Positions 18,497-27,607 are shown, counted from the first letter of the stretch. The stretch: DNA of 64,000 bases from Microbacterium terregens (GCF_039534975.1 NZ_BAAAWH010000001.1:2480001-2544000); one strand, 5' to 3'. The notes: a model not told the origin generated them from the letters alone. Numbers and translations are program-made.

Positions 18497-20014
18497 CTAG
18501 CCCACCTTGATTCTCGGGTCGAGGGCCGCATAGACGAGGTCCGCGATGAGGTTGAAGAGCACGGCCAGCGTGCCGGTCACGACGAAGAACGCCATCACCG
18601 GATTCGGGTCGTGTGCCGAGAGCCCGTCGACGAAGAGCCGGCCCATACCGGTCCAGCCGAAGACGGTCTCGGTGATGACCGCGCCTCCGACGATCGCGCC
18701 CACGTCGAACGCGATGATCGTCGTGATCGGGATGAGCGCGTTGCGGAACGCGTGGCGCACGATGACCGTGCGCTGCGTGAGGCCCTTGGCCCGGGCGGTG
18801 CGGATGTAGTCCTGGTTCATGACCTCGAGCAGGCTCGCGCGAGAGTAGCGGGTGTAGCTGGCGAACGAGATCAGGACGATGGCGATGGTCGGCAGCAGCA
18901 GGTGCGTGAACAGGTCGATGCCCTGCACCCAGAAGTTGCCGCCCAGACCGGGGGTCGACGCTCCCACCGTCGCGATCGGCCGGCCCCGGATGCGACTCGA
19001 GTTCGCGTACGCCTGCCAGTACGACATGTACTTGTCGAGGGCGATCAGACCCGCAACCAGGACGCCCACGATCGCCGCGGTGCGCATCACCGGTCCGCGG
19101 TCGGGAGCGCCGAAGAACCAGCCGATCGCGGCGGACACGACGATGGTCAGCACGATCAGCACCAGGAAGAACCACAGGGTCATCCCGTTGAGGATGTAGT
19201 TCATCATCGGGAAGTACAGCGCGATCCCGAGAACGGCCACCGCGAGGGACGCGTACACCGCCTTGCGATTGCGGAGCCCCGTGGAGATCGCCGTGATACC
19301 GAACGCGGTGCCCAGCGCCAGCACGCTGTAGACGACGATCCCGATGCTGGGATCGGCGAACCACTCGGTGACGGACAGGAACGTCAGCACGGCGGCCGTC
19401 GCCACCGCCGAGATGCCGAGCACGATCAGACGGCGCTTCCATCTGCCGCCGATGAGCGACATCCACAGCAGACCCGTCACAAGCGAACCCACGATGATCA
19501 CCGGAACGGAGATCCGTGGATCGCTCAGCCAGTTGTTCACCTGGATCGCCCCGTACTGCTTGAGCAGTACCGCGACCCAGAAGATCGGCAGTGAGAAGAA
19601 CAGGAAGGAGACCAGCGTGACGCTGTAATCGAAGCCGCTGTACTGTCGCAGCGCCGAGACGATGCCGACGATGATGCCCAGTACGATCGCGACGATCGTG
19701 GCCGTCGTCACCAGCGTCAGGGTGGCGGTGATCGCGTTGCCCAGCATGGCGTTGACCGGCTGGTTCTGGATGCTGACCCCGAAGTCGCCGCGGAACAGGC
19801 CGCCGAGCCACAGGAAGTAGCGCAGCGGGGGCGGGACGTCGAGATTCAGAAGCTTGGTGCGGGATTCAATGAGCTCGGCTTTGTTGGGCGCATTGCCCTG
19901 CCGCAGGTCTTCTAGGGGATCGCCCGAGAAGGCTGTGAGCACGTACATCAGGAACGTCGCGGCGAAGAGCACGAAGATCGATGCGATCAACCGCCTGATG
20001 ATGAATGAAGCCAT
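18497..20014 (-). CDS. Oligopeptide ABC transporter permease, DppB-like with inserted membrane domain
   Basis: A 505-residue permease; DppB/OppB proteins are usually 300-340 residues. The normal N-terminal region (FIIRRLIASIFVLFAATF, GDFGVSIQNQPV) and C-terminal region with the EAA loop (VMNQDYIRTARAKGLTQRT) are intact. Between about residues 165 and 370 lies an insertion with four to six extra hydrophobic helices. Similar long forms occur in other actinobacteria as far as I recall. The ATG (MASFII) is preferred over a TTG 18 bases upstream because GGCGG lies 7 nt before it. Confidence 0.9.
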   Translation of the reverse strand: MASFIIRRLIASIFVLFAATFLMYVLTAFSGDPLEDLRQGNAPNKAELIESRTKLLNLDVPPPLRYFLWLGGLFRGDFGVSIQNQPVNAMLGNAITATLTLVTTATIVAIVLGIIVGIVSALRQYSGFDYSVTLVSFLFFSLPIFWVAVLLKQYGAIQVNNWLSDPRISVPVIIVGSLVTGLLWMSLIGGRWKRRLIVLGISAVATAAVLTFLSVTEWFADPSIGIVVYSVLALGTAFGITAISTGLRNRKAVYASLAVAVLGIALYFPMMNYILNGMTLWFFLVLIVLTIVVSAAIGWFFGAPDRGPVMRTAAIVGVLVAGLIALDKYMSYWQAYANSSRIRGRPIATVGASTPGLGGNFWVQGIDLFTHLLLPTIAIVLISFASYTRYSRASLLEVMNQDYIRTARAKGLTQRTVIVRHAFRNALIPITTIIAFDVGAIVGGAVITETVFGWTGMGRLFVDGLSAHDPNPVMAFFVVTGTLAVLFNLIADLVYAALDPRIKVG

Positions 20015-20097
20015 GGTGTGGCCGCCTGCCAATCGGTGAATCAGCGCGAGCAGTTGGAGCGGTTGTGTGCACGTCCGCGTGCTCTACCACTGAGAGG

Positions 20098-20103
20098 AGT
20101 CTA
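20098..20103 (-). promoter_or_regulatory. Candidate -10 box for the permease genes
   Basis: TAGACT on the minus strand is the same hexamer seen before dapE, fdxA, ispH and ychF. It lies about 85 nt upstream of the DppB-like ATG and just downstream of the strong hairpin that follows the binding-protein gene. This suggests separate initiation for the permeases after termination of most binding-protein transcripts. Confidence 0.4.
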
Positions 20104-20107
20104 ACGC

Positions 20108-20143
20108 GGTGGGGTGCAGGTCCCAGGGGACCTGCACCCCACC
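20108..20143 (-). terminator. 17-bp perfect hairpin after the peptide-binding protein gene
   Basis: The arms GGTGGGGTGCAGGTCCC and GGGACCTGCACCCCACC are perfectly complementary over 17 bp, with only AG between them (an effective four-base loop). It lies 46 bp past the binding-protein stop codon and before the permease genes. No T-run follows. It could be a partial terminator or an mRNA 3'-end stabiliser that raises binding-protein levels relative to the permeases, a common arrangement in ABC importers. Confidence 0.75.
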
Positions 20144-20189
20144 CGGTCTACAGCGAGCCGAGGCTCGCCCTAGAGCGTTTCGCAGCGGT

Positions 20190-22040
20190 CTACTCCTCCG
20201 CGCCGGCGTCAGTGACTTCCCAGTCCCATGCGTTCCAGAACACGGTCGGCGCCAGGATCGACGACGTCACGTTCGTGACACGGTCGCTGATCGCGGTGAC
20301 CTCGGGGAACTGGAAGATGGTGACTCCGTAGAAGTCGGCCCAGAGCTGGGTGTCCAGATCGATCTGCAGGTCGATCTTCTTCTGCTCATCGAACTCGACG
20401 TTCAGCTTCGAGACGATCTCGTCGACCGCGGGGCTCGAGTACGAGTTGAGGTTGTTGATGCCTCCGGTCTCGAACGTCGGGAGCGAGTTGGTCACACCGA
20501 GGCTCGTGGACTGCCATCCGAACAGCGCGGCGTCGTAGGCGCCGGGCGTGCCCAGCAGGCCGCCCCACTCTTCCGAGCCGCAATCGGTGACGTTGAAGCC
20601 CGCCTGGTTGGCCGAGGCCTGGATCAGGGCGAACTCGTTGACACGTCGCGGGTTGTTCGACGCGTACAGGATGCAGACCGAGGTGTCGGTGATGCCCGAC
20701 TGGGCCAGCAGCGCCTGAGCGCCTGCGATGTCGACGTCCGCGTACGCGTCCGAGCCGTTGGCCGCGACGGACTCGTCGTAGCCTTCCGCGCCGGGCACGA
20801 AGATCTGCGAGTTCCGCACGATGGCGTCGTCGCCGATGATCGGCTCGATCAGCGAGGTGACGATCTCCTGACGCGGGATGGTCTTCATGAACGCCTCGCG
20901 GACGAGCGGGTTCGAGAAGATGTTCTCCGGGTTCTTGCCGAGGTCGAACTGCAGGTCGACGTGCTCGTAGGTGCCGCCGAGGCTGGTGTCGACGGTGATG
21001 CCGTCGATGCCGTCGAGAGCCGTCGTGATGTCGGCGGTCGCCTGCGGCTGGATGATGTCCACTTCGCCGTTCTCCAGCGCCTGAACCGCAGCGAGCGGGT
21101 CGGGGATGAAGCGGATCGTGATCTCCTCGATGCTCGGAGCGTTGTCGCCGTTGTACTCGGGGTTGGCCGTCAGCGTGACGAACTGGTCGGCGACGTAGTC
21201 GCTGATCATGTACGGGCCGCTGGCGGTCACGAGCTCCGGGTCATCGGGCATCTCAGTGAAGTTGAAGCCGGAGTTCCAGAACGCCGAGATCGGCGCAAGA
21301 GCTGCGTCATCCGCGTTCTCGATGGCATCGAGAAGAGCCGTCTTGGCCTCCTCGTTGTCGTCGAGTCCGAGGGCCTTCTTCGCGACGATGTGAGCGGGAA
21401 GCATCTCGCCCATGGTCGCGAAGGTGAGCTCCCAGTCCACGAACGGCTGGTCGTAGGTGATCGTCACCGAGCGACCGTCCTCTCCGATGACCGGGGTCTC
21501 CGAGACCAGGCCGAGGCCGGAGGTCGGGGTCGCGCCGGAGTCGAAGAAGACCACGTCGGCCGGGAAGGCCTCGGTGAACTCACCGGTTTCGGGATCGATG
21601 AAATCGTTCGGGTCGAAGTCGGGGGTGTCCAGCGCGCGCGACTCGGCTGCCCAGTAGAGCATCAGGTCCGCGGCATCGATGGGCGTGCCGTCCGACCAGT
21701 TCATGCCCTCGTTGACGGTGTACGTGACGGTCAGCGGGTCTTCGCTGACGAGCTCGTACGAGCCGAACGAGGTGTTCTGAACGAGCTCCGGCGTGTTGTT
21801 GTAGTAGTTGAAGCCGTCGAGCACCAAGTAGTTGATGTTGTTGTTGGCGGTGGCGTTGCCGAACGACGTGTTGCCGTTCATCGAAAAGAACGCCTGGTTC
21901 CACGCGGCGGTGATGGACGAGCCTTCGACGAGACCGGAGTCGTCGCCGCTGTTGCCGCCGCCATCGGCGGCGCAACCCGAGATCACCAATGCGCCGACAG
22001 CGGTGAGAGCCACCGCGGCCGAGATGCGCTTCATTCTCAC
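20190..22040 (-). CDS. Peptide ABC transporter substrate-binding lipoprotein (family 5)
   Basis: A 616-residue extracytoplasmic solute-binding protein. The N-terminus is a lipoprotein signal (basic start, hydrophobic core, lipobox LVISGC with Cys near residue 23), followed by a Gly/Ser-rich linker. Features of the DppA/OppA family include NEGMNWSDGTPIDAADLMLYW and LGGTYEHVDLQFDLGKNPENIFSNPLVREAF. The GTG is 5 nt from an AGGAGG site; an ATG two codons later is 11 nt away and is an alternative start. It is the first gene of the peptide importer locus and has its own strong promoter. Confidence 0.93.
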   Translation of the reverse strand: MRMKRISAAVALTAVGALVISGCAADGGGNSGDDSGLVEGSSITAAWNQAFFSMNGNTSFGNATANNNINYLVLDGFNYYNNTPELVQNTSFGSYELVSEDPLTVTYTVNEGMNWSDGTPIDAADLMLYWAAESRALDTPDFDPNDFIDPETGEFTEAFPADVVFFDSGATPTSGLGLVSETPVIGEDGRSVTITYDQPFVDWELTFATMGEMLPAHIVAKKALGLDDNEEAKTALLDAIENADDAALAPISAFWNSGFNFTEMPDDPELVTASGPYMISDYVADQFVTLTANPEYNGDNAPSIEEITIRFIPDPLAAVQALENGEVDIIQPQATADITTALDGIDGITVDTSLGGTYEHVDLQFDLGKNPENIFSNPLVREAFMKTIPRQEIVTSLIEPIIGDDAIVRNSQIFVPGAEGYDESVAANGSDAYADVDIAGAQALLAQSGITDTSVCILYASNNPRRVNEFALIQASANQAGFNVTDCGSEEWGGLLGTPGAYDAALFGWQSTSLGVTNSLPTFETGGINNLNSYSSPAVDEIVSKLNVEFDEQKKIDLQIDLDTQLWADFYGVTIFQFPEVTAISDRVTNVTSSILAPTVFWNAWDWEVTDAGAEE

Positions 22041-22106
22041 TGAATCCTCCTGTGCAGGGTTGTGCGCACACGTCAGGGCAAGGCCAGACGGGACGCGGAT
22101 AGGGAA

Positions 22107-22135
22107 ACCCTAAGCACCCGGTGTGGGATGGTCAA
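22107..22135 (-). promoter_or_regulatory. Sigma-70-type promoter of the peptide-binding protein gene
   Basis: On the minus strand, TTGACC (22130-22135) and TAGGGT (22107-22112) are separated by exactly 17 bp. Transcription would start near 22100, giving a leader of about 60 nt that contains the AGGAGG ribosome-binding site. This is among the best -35/-10 pairs in the window. Confidence 0.7.
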
Positions 22136-22199
22136 AACTTCCCGCGAAAACGTTACAGAGCCTTAACTCAACAGAGGCCGGATGTGACAATCTGACAAG

Positions 22200-23030
22200 G
22201 TGACCTCGCCGACCCCCCCTTCACCTCAGAGGAAAGCTCCTGCCGCGGCATCCCGAACCCGTTTGTGGTGGGAGATCGGCATCGTCCTCGCCGTCACCGT
22301 GGGGCAATCCGCGCTGTACTCGGTCCTCTCTCTCGTGCGCGCGTCGCTGCGCACCACGCCCATCGGGCAGCAGCAGACCCAGCTCAACCCGAATCGGGAT
22401 GCCGAGGTCCTCTGGAACGTCCTGTACCAGTTCTTGGGCGTCGTGTTCGCGCTCGCGCTGGTCGCCCTGGTCGTGTACCTCCTGTGGGAGCCGGGCTCGA
22501 ACGCGCTGCGCCGCATCGGCCTGGACTTCACGCGGTTCGGCGGCGACCTGGGGCGCGGCATCCTGCTCGCCGCCGTCATCGGCGTGCCGGGGCTGGGGCT
22601 GTACGTCGTCTCGCGGGTCCTCGGGCTGAACGTCGCCGTCGTGGCCTCGCCGTTGGATGCCGCGTGGTGGACGGTTCCGCTGCTGCTTCTGGCCGCGGTG
22701 CGGGCGGGGCTCACCGAAGAGGTCATCTTCATCGCGTACCTCTTCGACCGGCTGCGGCGACTCGGGTGGTCGTGGTGGACGATCATCCTGACCACGGCCG
22801 CGCTGCGCGGGGCGTACCACGCGTACCAGGGCGTCGGTGCGATCGTCGGCAACTTCGTGCTGGGCGTCGTGTTCGGCTGGTGCTACCGCCGCTGGGGGCG
22901 CGTGATGCCCCTCGTGATCGCGCACACGCTGCTGGACATCGTGGCGTTCGTCGGCTATCCGCTCGCGGCCGCACTGTGGCCCGGCGTCTTCGCCCCCTCC
23001 CCCTCGCCGACGCCGTCGCCATCCGTGTAG
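22200..23030 (+). CDS. CPBP-family intramembrane metalloprotease-like protein
   Basis: A 276-residue polytopic membrane protein with about seven helices. The CPBP/Abi motifs are present in order: the glutamate pair in LTEEVIFIAYLFDRL (about 182), His in RGAYHAYQGVGA (about 205) and His in IAHTLLD (about 243). The Arg of the usual EExxxR motif is replaced, as in many actinobacterial members. Bacterial CPBP proteins are putative type II CAAX-like proteases; the substrate is unknown. The C-terminus is a Pro/Ser/Thr tail. GTG start with a weak ribosome-binding site. Confidence 0.85.
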   Translation: MTSPTPPSPQRKAPAAASRTRLWWEIGIVLAVTVGQSALYSVLSLVRASLRTTPIGQQQTQLNPNRDAEVLWNVLYQFLGVVFALALVALVVYLLWEPGSNALRRIGLDFTRFGGDLGRGILLAAVIGVPGLGLYVVSRVLGLNVAVVASPLDAAWWTVPLLLLAAVRAGLTEEVIFIAYLFDRLRRLGWSWWTIILTTAALRGAYHAYQGVGAIVGNFVLGVVFGWCYRRWGRVMPLVIAHTLLDIVAFVGYPLAAALWPGVFAPSPSPTPSPSV

Positions 23031-23044
23031 CCCGCGCTCGCTTT

Positions 23045-23117
23045 CCGCGAGACTGCAACCGCGCCTCCAGACAGCGGGGTTCGCCCACCCGTTCGAGTTG
23101 CGGTTGCAGTCTCGCGG
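23045..23117. repeat. Long-armed inverted repeat, copy 1
   Basis: Perfect 18-bp arms (CCGCGAGACTGCAACCGC at 23045-23062 and its complement at 23100-23117) enclose 37 bp. The element lies in the 211-bp gap between the CPBP gene and the AbiEi/DUF559-like gene. The core GCGAGACTGCA and the adjacent cctc-agac-gggg pattern recur at 24223-24299, so this is a repeat family rather than a chance hairpin. Confidence 0.8.
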
Positions 23118-23241
23118 GGGTCGCGGCAGCGGAGGCCGAAGGAGCGAGTGCGGCTCCTCCACAGGCCGCTCCGGAGAACATGCGTCCACCGGATCGGCGT
23201 GACATCCCGGCAGTCCGCGCGCCGCCGGTCAGAGTGCGGGA

Positions 23242-24255
23242 ATGACGCTGAGCATCGATCCGGGGCCCTCATCATTCCTAGCGGTCTCCTCGCCCATCCC
23301 GCTCATCCCCTCGTCGCAGGTGCCGCACGCGGAACGCGACATCGCATACGGCCGTCTCGTGCGGGTTCGGCGAGGGATCCTCGCGCCGGCTTCGCACTGG
23401 GCCACGCTCGCGCCCTGGCAGCGCTACGCGGCGCGCGTCCATGCCGCAGCGATGACCCATCCCGGCATCGTCTTCAGCCACGAGTCAGCGGCCGTGATCC
23501 TGGGACTGCCGATCTTCGGCGAGCCGCTCGAGGTCCACGCCCAGGATACGCCCGGCACCACATCGCGATTGAGCGGCGGCATCCGGCTGCATACGACGAG
23601 GGGCGATCGCGTGATCGTCGACTTGGGCGGGTTGCTGGTCACCTCGCCGCTCGAGACCGCTGTCGACATCGCTCGCGCGAGAAACGGTGCGGTCGGCCTG
23701 GCCGTGTCCGATGCCGCCCTGCGCCTCGACCCGCTGCTTTCGGTGGAGGCGCTCGTCGCCCACAACGAGAGCAGGACCAGTAGCCGCGGTCGGAGGGTGG
23801 CGCGATGGGTGCTGCACCGGGCGAGCGCGCTTGCGGAGACTCCCCTCGAATCGGTGAGTCGCGCGGCGATCGAATGGCTGGGATTCGAGGAGCCCAAGCT
23901 GCAGGTCGAATTCCTCACCGCCGGCGTCGTGGATCGCTGCGACATGTGGTGGGAGACCGTCCGCGTCATCGGCGAGGCGGACGGTGACGTGAAGTACGAC
24001 GGAACGCTCCAGGCGCCGGCGACGGCGATCCGCAAAGAGAAGGATCGCGATCGGCGTCTTGGCAATCACGCGTCAGGGATCGCCCACTGGGGCTGGGCCG
24101 ATGTGGCGCGGCTCACCCCGCTGCGGGAGGCGCTTCGACATGCGGGTCTGCATCAGGTGAATCCCGAGGCATCCCGGGAGCTCTTCGCGCTGGGCGCGCT
24201 CCTGGGCGGCCGCGGGCGGCAGGGCCGCGAGACTGCAGCGCCGCCTCGAGACTGA
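23242..24255 (+). CDS. AbiEi antitoxin-like / DUF559-type nuclease-like protein
   Basis: A 337-residue protein. The N-terminal half resembles the AbiEi-type (type IV toxin-antitoxin antitoxin) region: LVRVRRGILAP, VFSHESAAVILGLP and TSPLETAVDIAR. The C-terminal third resembles DUF559/Vsr-like endonuclease folds, with WLGFEEPKLQVEF, DRCDMWWETVRVIGEADGDVKYDG and conserved acidic residues. No AbiEii toxin gene is adjacent, so a two-gene toxin-antitoxin system is not shown. The last residues and stop codon are encoded inside an inverted-repeat element. The ribosome-binding site is poor and the start is uncertain. Confidence 0.75.
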   Translation: MTLSIDPGPSSFLAVSSPIPLIPSSQVPHAERDIAYGRLVRVRRGILAPASHWATLAPWQRYAARVHAAAMTHPGIVFSHESAAVILGLPIFGEPLEVHAQDTPGTTSRLSGGIRLHTTRGDRVIVDLGGLLVTSPLETAVDIARARNGAVGLAVSDAALRLDPLLSVEALVAHNESRTSSRGRRVARWVLHRASALAETPLESVSRAAIEWLGFEEPKLQVEFLTAGVVDRCDMWWETVRVIGEADGDVKYDGTLQAPATAIRKEKDRDRRLGNHASGIAHWGWADVARLTPLREALRHAGLHQVNPEASRELFALGALLGGRGRQGRETAAPPRD

Positions 24256-24299
24256 GGGGATTACCCGCACTCTCGCGGCGTCTATCCGGTCTCGCGGCC
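24223..24299. repeat. Inverted repeat, copy 2, overlapping the AbiEi/DUF559-like stop codon
   Basis: GGCCGCGAGA (24223-24232) and TCTCGCGGCC (24290-24299) form perfect 10-bp arms; an extra CTCTCGCGGCG sits between them. The left half aligns with copy 1 (GCGAGACTGCA followed by a cctc-agac-gggg pattern). The gene upstream terminates within this element at a TGA in its left half. Confidence 0.7.
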
Positions 24300-24317
24300 G
24301 AGAGGGGCGCGGACGCG

Positions 24318-27227
24318 CTAGGCGAACGCCTCCACGGGTGGGCACGCGCACACCAGGTTGCGATCGCCGTACGCCTGGTCGATCCGGCGCACCGGCGGCC
24401 AGTACTTCGTCCGCACCAGCGAGCGCACCGGGTAGACGGCGAGCTCGCGCGAATAGGGGTGCGCCCACTCCGCCGCGACGACCGCCTCGGCCGTGTGCGG
24501 CGCGTTCCCGAGCGGGTTGTCCTCAGCCGGCCACTCCCCCGCCGCGACGGCGAGCGCTTCAGCGCGGATCGCGATCATCGCCTCGATGAACCGCTCGATC
24601 TCGGTGAAGTCCTCCGACTCGGTCGGCTCGACCATGAGGGTTCCGGCCACCGGGAAGGACATCGTCGGCGCATGGAAGCCGTAGTCGATGAGCCGCTTGG
24701 CGACGTCGTCGACGGTGATGCCCGTCTCGTCCCGCAGTGGCCGCAGATCCAGGATGCACTCGTGCGCGACGAGGCCGCCCTCGCCGGCGTAGAGCACCGG
24801 ATAGTGGTCCTTCAACCGGGTCGCGATGTAGTTGGCCGCCAGAACCGCGGCGGCCGTGGCATCCCGCAAGCCGTCCAGCCCCATCATCCGAATGTATGCC
24901 CACGAGATCGGCAGGATGCCGGCAGAGCCGTGCGGTGCACCCGACACGGCGCCGCCCTGGAAGATCCCGCCCGCATGGTCGGCGCGCTGCGAGAAAGGAT
25001 GTCCCGGAAGGTACGGTGCGAGGTGTGCCTTGGCCGCCACCGGACCGACGCCCGGACCGCCCCCGCCGTGCGGGATCGCGAACGTCTTGTGAAGGTTCAG
25101 GTGCGATACGTCCCCGCCGAGGTCGCCGAAACGCGCGTAGCCGAGGAGCGCGTTCAGGTTCGCGCCGTCCACGTACACCTGGCCGCCCGCGTCGTGCACC
25201 GCCTGGGTGATCTCCCGCACGTCCTGCTCGTAGACGCCGTGCGTCGAGGGGTAGGTGATCATCAGCGCCGCCAGCTCCGACTCGTGCAGCGCGATCTTCG
25301 CCCGGAGGTCGCCCAGGTCGACGTTGCCCGCGTCATCGCACGCGACCACGACCACCTTCATGCCGGCCAGGACAGCGGATGCCGCGTTGGTGCCGTGCGC
25401 GGACGACGGGATCAGGCACACCGTGCGCGTGGGCTCGTCGTTGGCGCGGTGGTACGCGCGGATGGCGAGGAGCCCGGCGAGCTCGCCCTGCGAGCCCGCG
25501 TTGGGCTGCAGCGAGACCGCGTCGTAGCCGGTGACCTCGGCGAGCCAGCGTTCGAGCTGCTCGATCATCGCGAGGTAGCCGTGCACGTCGGCCTCGGGCG
25601 CGAACGGGTGCACGCGCGAGAATTCGGGCCACGACACGGCGGCCATCTCGGTGGCCGCGTTCAGCTTCATCGTGCAGGAGCCGAGTGGGATCATGCCTCG
25701 GTCCAGGGCGTAGTCACGGTCGGCGAGCTGTTTGAGATAGCGCATCATCGCGGTCTCGCTGCGGTGCGTGGTGAACACCGGATGCGTCAGGTACTCGTCC
25801 TGGCGCCGCAGCGAGTCCGCGACACCGGCCAGCGGCGTCGCGTCCAGGAACGGCACGTCCCGCTCGCCCCGCTCGTCGGCCGAGGGCAGCCCGAAGGCCC
25901 ACGCGACGGCGGCGAGGTCGTCGGCCGTGGTGGTCTCGTCGACCGAGACGCCCACGGTCGCGTCGTTCACCCAGAACAGTTGATACCCGCGCGACCGGGC
26001 CCGGTCGATCACGTGCCGTGAGGGACCGGGCGTCACGACGCGGATCGTGTCGAAGAACGCATCGGACATCACCGCGAGGTCGTAGGAGCGGAGTCTCTCG
26101 GCGAGGGCCTCGGCCTTCTGCGCGACCTCCGTCGCGATCCCGCGAAGCCCGTCGGGGCCGTGGTAGACGGCGTACATCGCGGCCATCACGGCCAGCAGCA
26201 CCTGCGCCGTGCAGATGTTCGAGGTCGCCTTCTCGCGACGGATGTGCTGCTCACGGGTCTGCAGCGAGAGCCGATAGGCGGGATTGCCTGCGGCATCCTG
26301 GGACACGCCGACGAGCCGGCCGGGCAGCTGACGCTCCAGTCCGGTGCGCACGGCCATGTATCCGGCGTGCGGGCCGCCGAACCCGAGCGGTACGCCGAAC
26401 CGCTGCGTCGTGCCCACGGCGACGTCCGCACCGAGCGAACCCGGCGAGCGCAGCAGTGTCAGCGCCAGCAGATCCGCTGCCACCACCACGAGCCCACCCT
26501 GCGCGTGCACCGCAGCCACCGCGTCGGAGGGATCCCACACGCGACCCGATGCTCCGGGGTACTGGACGAAGGCGCCGAACGCTTCGACCTCTTCCACGGT
26601 GGCCCGCTCGTACGAGGTGTACTGCAGGCGGATCCCGAGGGCAGCGGCGCGGTTCTCGAGCACCGCCTTCGTCTGCGGCATTGCGTCCGCGTCGACAAGG
26701 AACACGTTCGACGCCGACTTCGAGCCGCGGCGGGCCACCAGCATCCCTTCGACCACGGCCGTGGGCTCATCGAGCATCGACGCATTGGCGGTCGCGAGCC
26801 CGGTCAGGTCGGTGACCATCGTCTGGAAGTTGATCAGCGCTTCGAGCCGGCCCTGGGAGATCTCGGGCTGATAGGGGGTGTACGCGGTGTACCACGACGG
26901 GTTCTCGAGCACATTCCGCGCGATCACCGAAGGGGTGAACGTGTCGTAGTACCCCAGTCCGATCATGGGGCGCGCGACCCGGTTCATCGAGGCGAGCTCG
27001 CGCAGCTCCGCCAGCGCCTCGGCCTCGGTCGCGGCGGGCGGGATGTCGGACGTCGTACGCGGGTTCGCGTGGATGGATGCCGGAACCGCGGCCCGCACCA
27101 GGGCGTCGACGGTGTCGTATCCCAAAGCGCTCAGCATGCGCGCCTGGGCCGCGGCATCCGTTCCGATGTGGCGATCCGCGAAACCGCGCAGCCGCGCGGT
27201 CGAACCATCGGGCACGCTCGCGCTCAC
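24318..27227 (-). CDS. gcvP: Glycine dehydrogenase (decarboxylating), P-protein
   Basis: A 969-residue PLP enzyme that decarboxylates glycine and transfers the aminomethyl group to the lipoyl arm of GcvH. The PLP lysine lies in [18 protein letters not shown] (about 715); the N-terminal RHIGTD and IGLGYYDT segments and the [13 protein letters not shown] motif are typical of the full-length homodimeric form. GTG start overlaps the gcvH stop (GTGA), so the two are translationally coupled. It is the last gene of the riboswitch-controlled gcvT-gcvH-gcvP operon. Confidence 0.97.
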   Translation of the reverse strand: MSASVPDGSTARLRGFADRHIGTDAAAQARMLSALGYDTVDALVRAAVPASIHANPRTTSDIPPAATEAEALAELRELASMNRVARPMIGLGYYDTFTPSVIARNVLENPSWYTAYTPYQPEISQGRLEALINFQTMVTDLTGLATANASMLDEPTAVVEGMLVARRGSKSASNVFLVDADAMPQTKAVLENRAAALGIRLQYTSYERATVEEVEAFGAFVQYPGASGRVWDPSDAVAAVHAQGGLVVVAADLLALTLLRSPGSLGADVAVGTTQRFGVPLGFGGPHAGYMAVRTGLERQLPGRLVGVSQDAAGNPAYRLSLQTREQHIRREKATSNICTAQVLLAVMAAMYAVYHGPDGLRGIATEVAQKAEALAERLRSYDLAVMSDAFFDTIRVVTPGPSRHVIDRARSRGYQLFWVNDATVGVSVDETTTADDLAAVAWAFGLPSADERGERDVPFLDATPLAGVADSLRRQDEYLTHPVFTTHRSETAMMRYLKQLADRDYALDRGMIPLGSCTMKLNAATEMAAVSWPEFSRVHPFAPEADVHGYLAMIEQLERWLAEVTGYDAVSLQPNAGSQGELAGLLAIRAYHRANDEPTRTVCLIPSSAHGTNAASAVLAGMKVVVVACDDAGNVDLGDLRAKIALHESELAALMITYPSTHGVYEQDVREITQAVHDAGGQVYVDGANLNALLGYARFGDLGGDVSHLNLHKTFAIPHGGGGPGVGPVAAKAHLAPYLPGHPFSQRADHAGGIFQGGAVSGAPHGSAGILPISWAYIRMMGLDGLRDATAAAVLAANYIATRLKDHYPVLYAGEGGLVAHECILDLRPLRDETGITVDDVAKRLIDYGFHAPTMSFPVAGTLMVEPTESEDFTEIERFIEAMIAIRAEALAVAAGEWPAEDNPLGNAPHTAEAVVAAEWAHPYSRELAVYPVRSLVRTKYWPPVRRIDQAYGDRNLVCACPPVEAFA

Positions 27228-27607
27228 GCGTCGCCGCCGGTGAGCGCGACGTAAGCCTCACGATCGAGCAGTTCGGAGCTGTCGGAGGTGTCGACCTGGA
27301 GCTTGATGAGCCATCCGCCCCCGTACGGGTCGGCGTTGACCAGCGACGGGTCATCGACGACGGCCTGGTTGATGCCGACGACGTCGCCGGTGAGAGGCGC
27401 GTAGAGCTCGCCGACCGATTTCGTGGACTCGATCTCACCGACGACCTGCCCGGCGGAGACGCCGGAGTCCACCGCGGGCAGATCGATGAAGACGACATCG
27501 CCGAGTTTGTCGGCCGCGTAGTCGGTGATGCCGATCGTGGCGACGTCGCCGTCGAAGGCGATCCACTCATGCTCGGCGGTGTACTTGAGGCTGTTCAGGT
27601 CGGTCAC
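27224..27607 (-). CDS. gcvH: Glycine cleavage system H protein
   Basis: A 127-residue lipoyl carrier. The lipoylated lysine is in [20 protein letters not shown] (about residue 64), and [25 protein letters not shown] is the conserved N-terminal fold. It shuttles the aminomethyl intermediate from GcvP to GcvT. It lies between gcvT (about 50 bp upstream) and gcvP (4-bp overlap). Confidence 0.96.
   Translation of the reverse strand: MTDLNSLKYTAEHEWIAFDGDVATIGITDYAADKLGDVVFIDLPAVDSGVSAGQVVGEIESTKSVGELYAPLTGDVVGINQAVVDDPSLVNADPYGGGWLIKLQVDTSDSSELLDREAYVALTGGDA

Noticed and set aside
16653..19811. Very long open frame of about 1,050 codons on the minus strand
   Set aside because: It is out of frame with the well-recognised DppB- and DppC-like permeases on the same strand and is Arg/His/Asp-rich, as expected for a shadow frame in high-GC DNA.
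20015..20032. TTG start for the DppB-like permease
   Set aside because: The ATG at 20014 has a GGCGG sequence 7 nt upstream and gives the typical permease N-terminus.
20040..20100. Complete tRNA gene
   Set aside because: Only a D-arm-like stretch is present; there is no T-arm consensus and no pairing acceptor stem.
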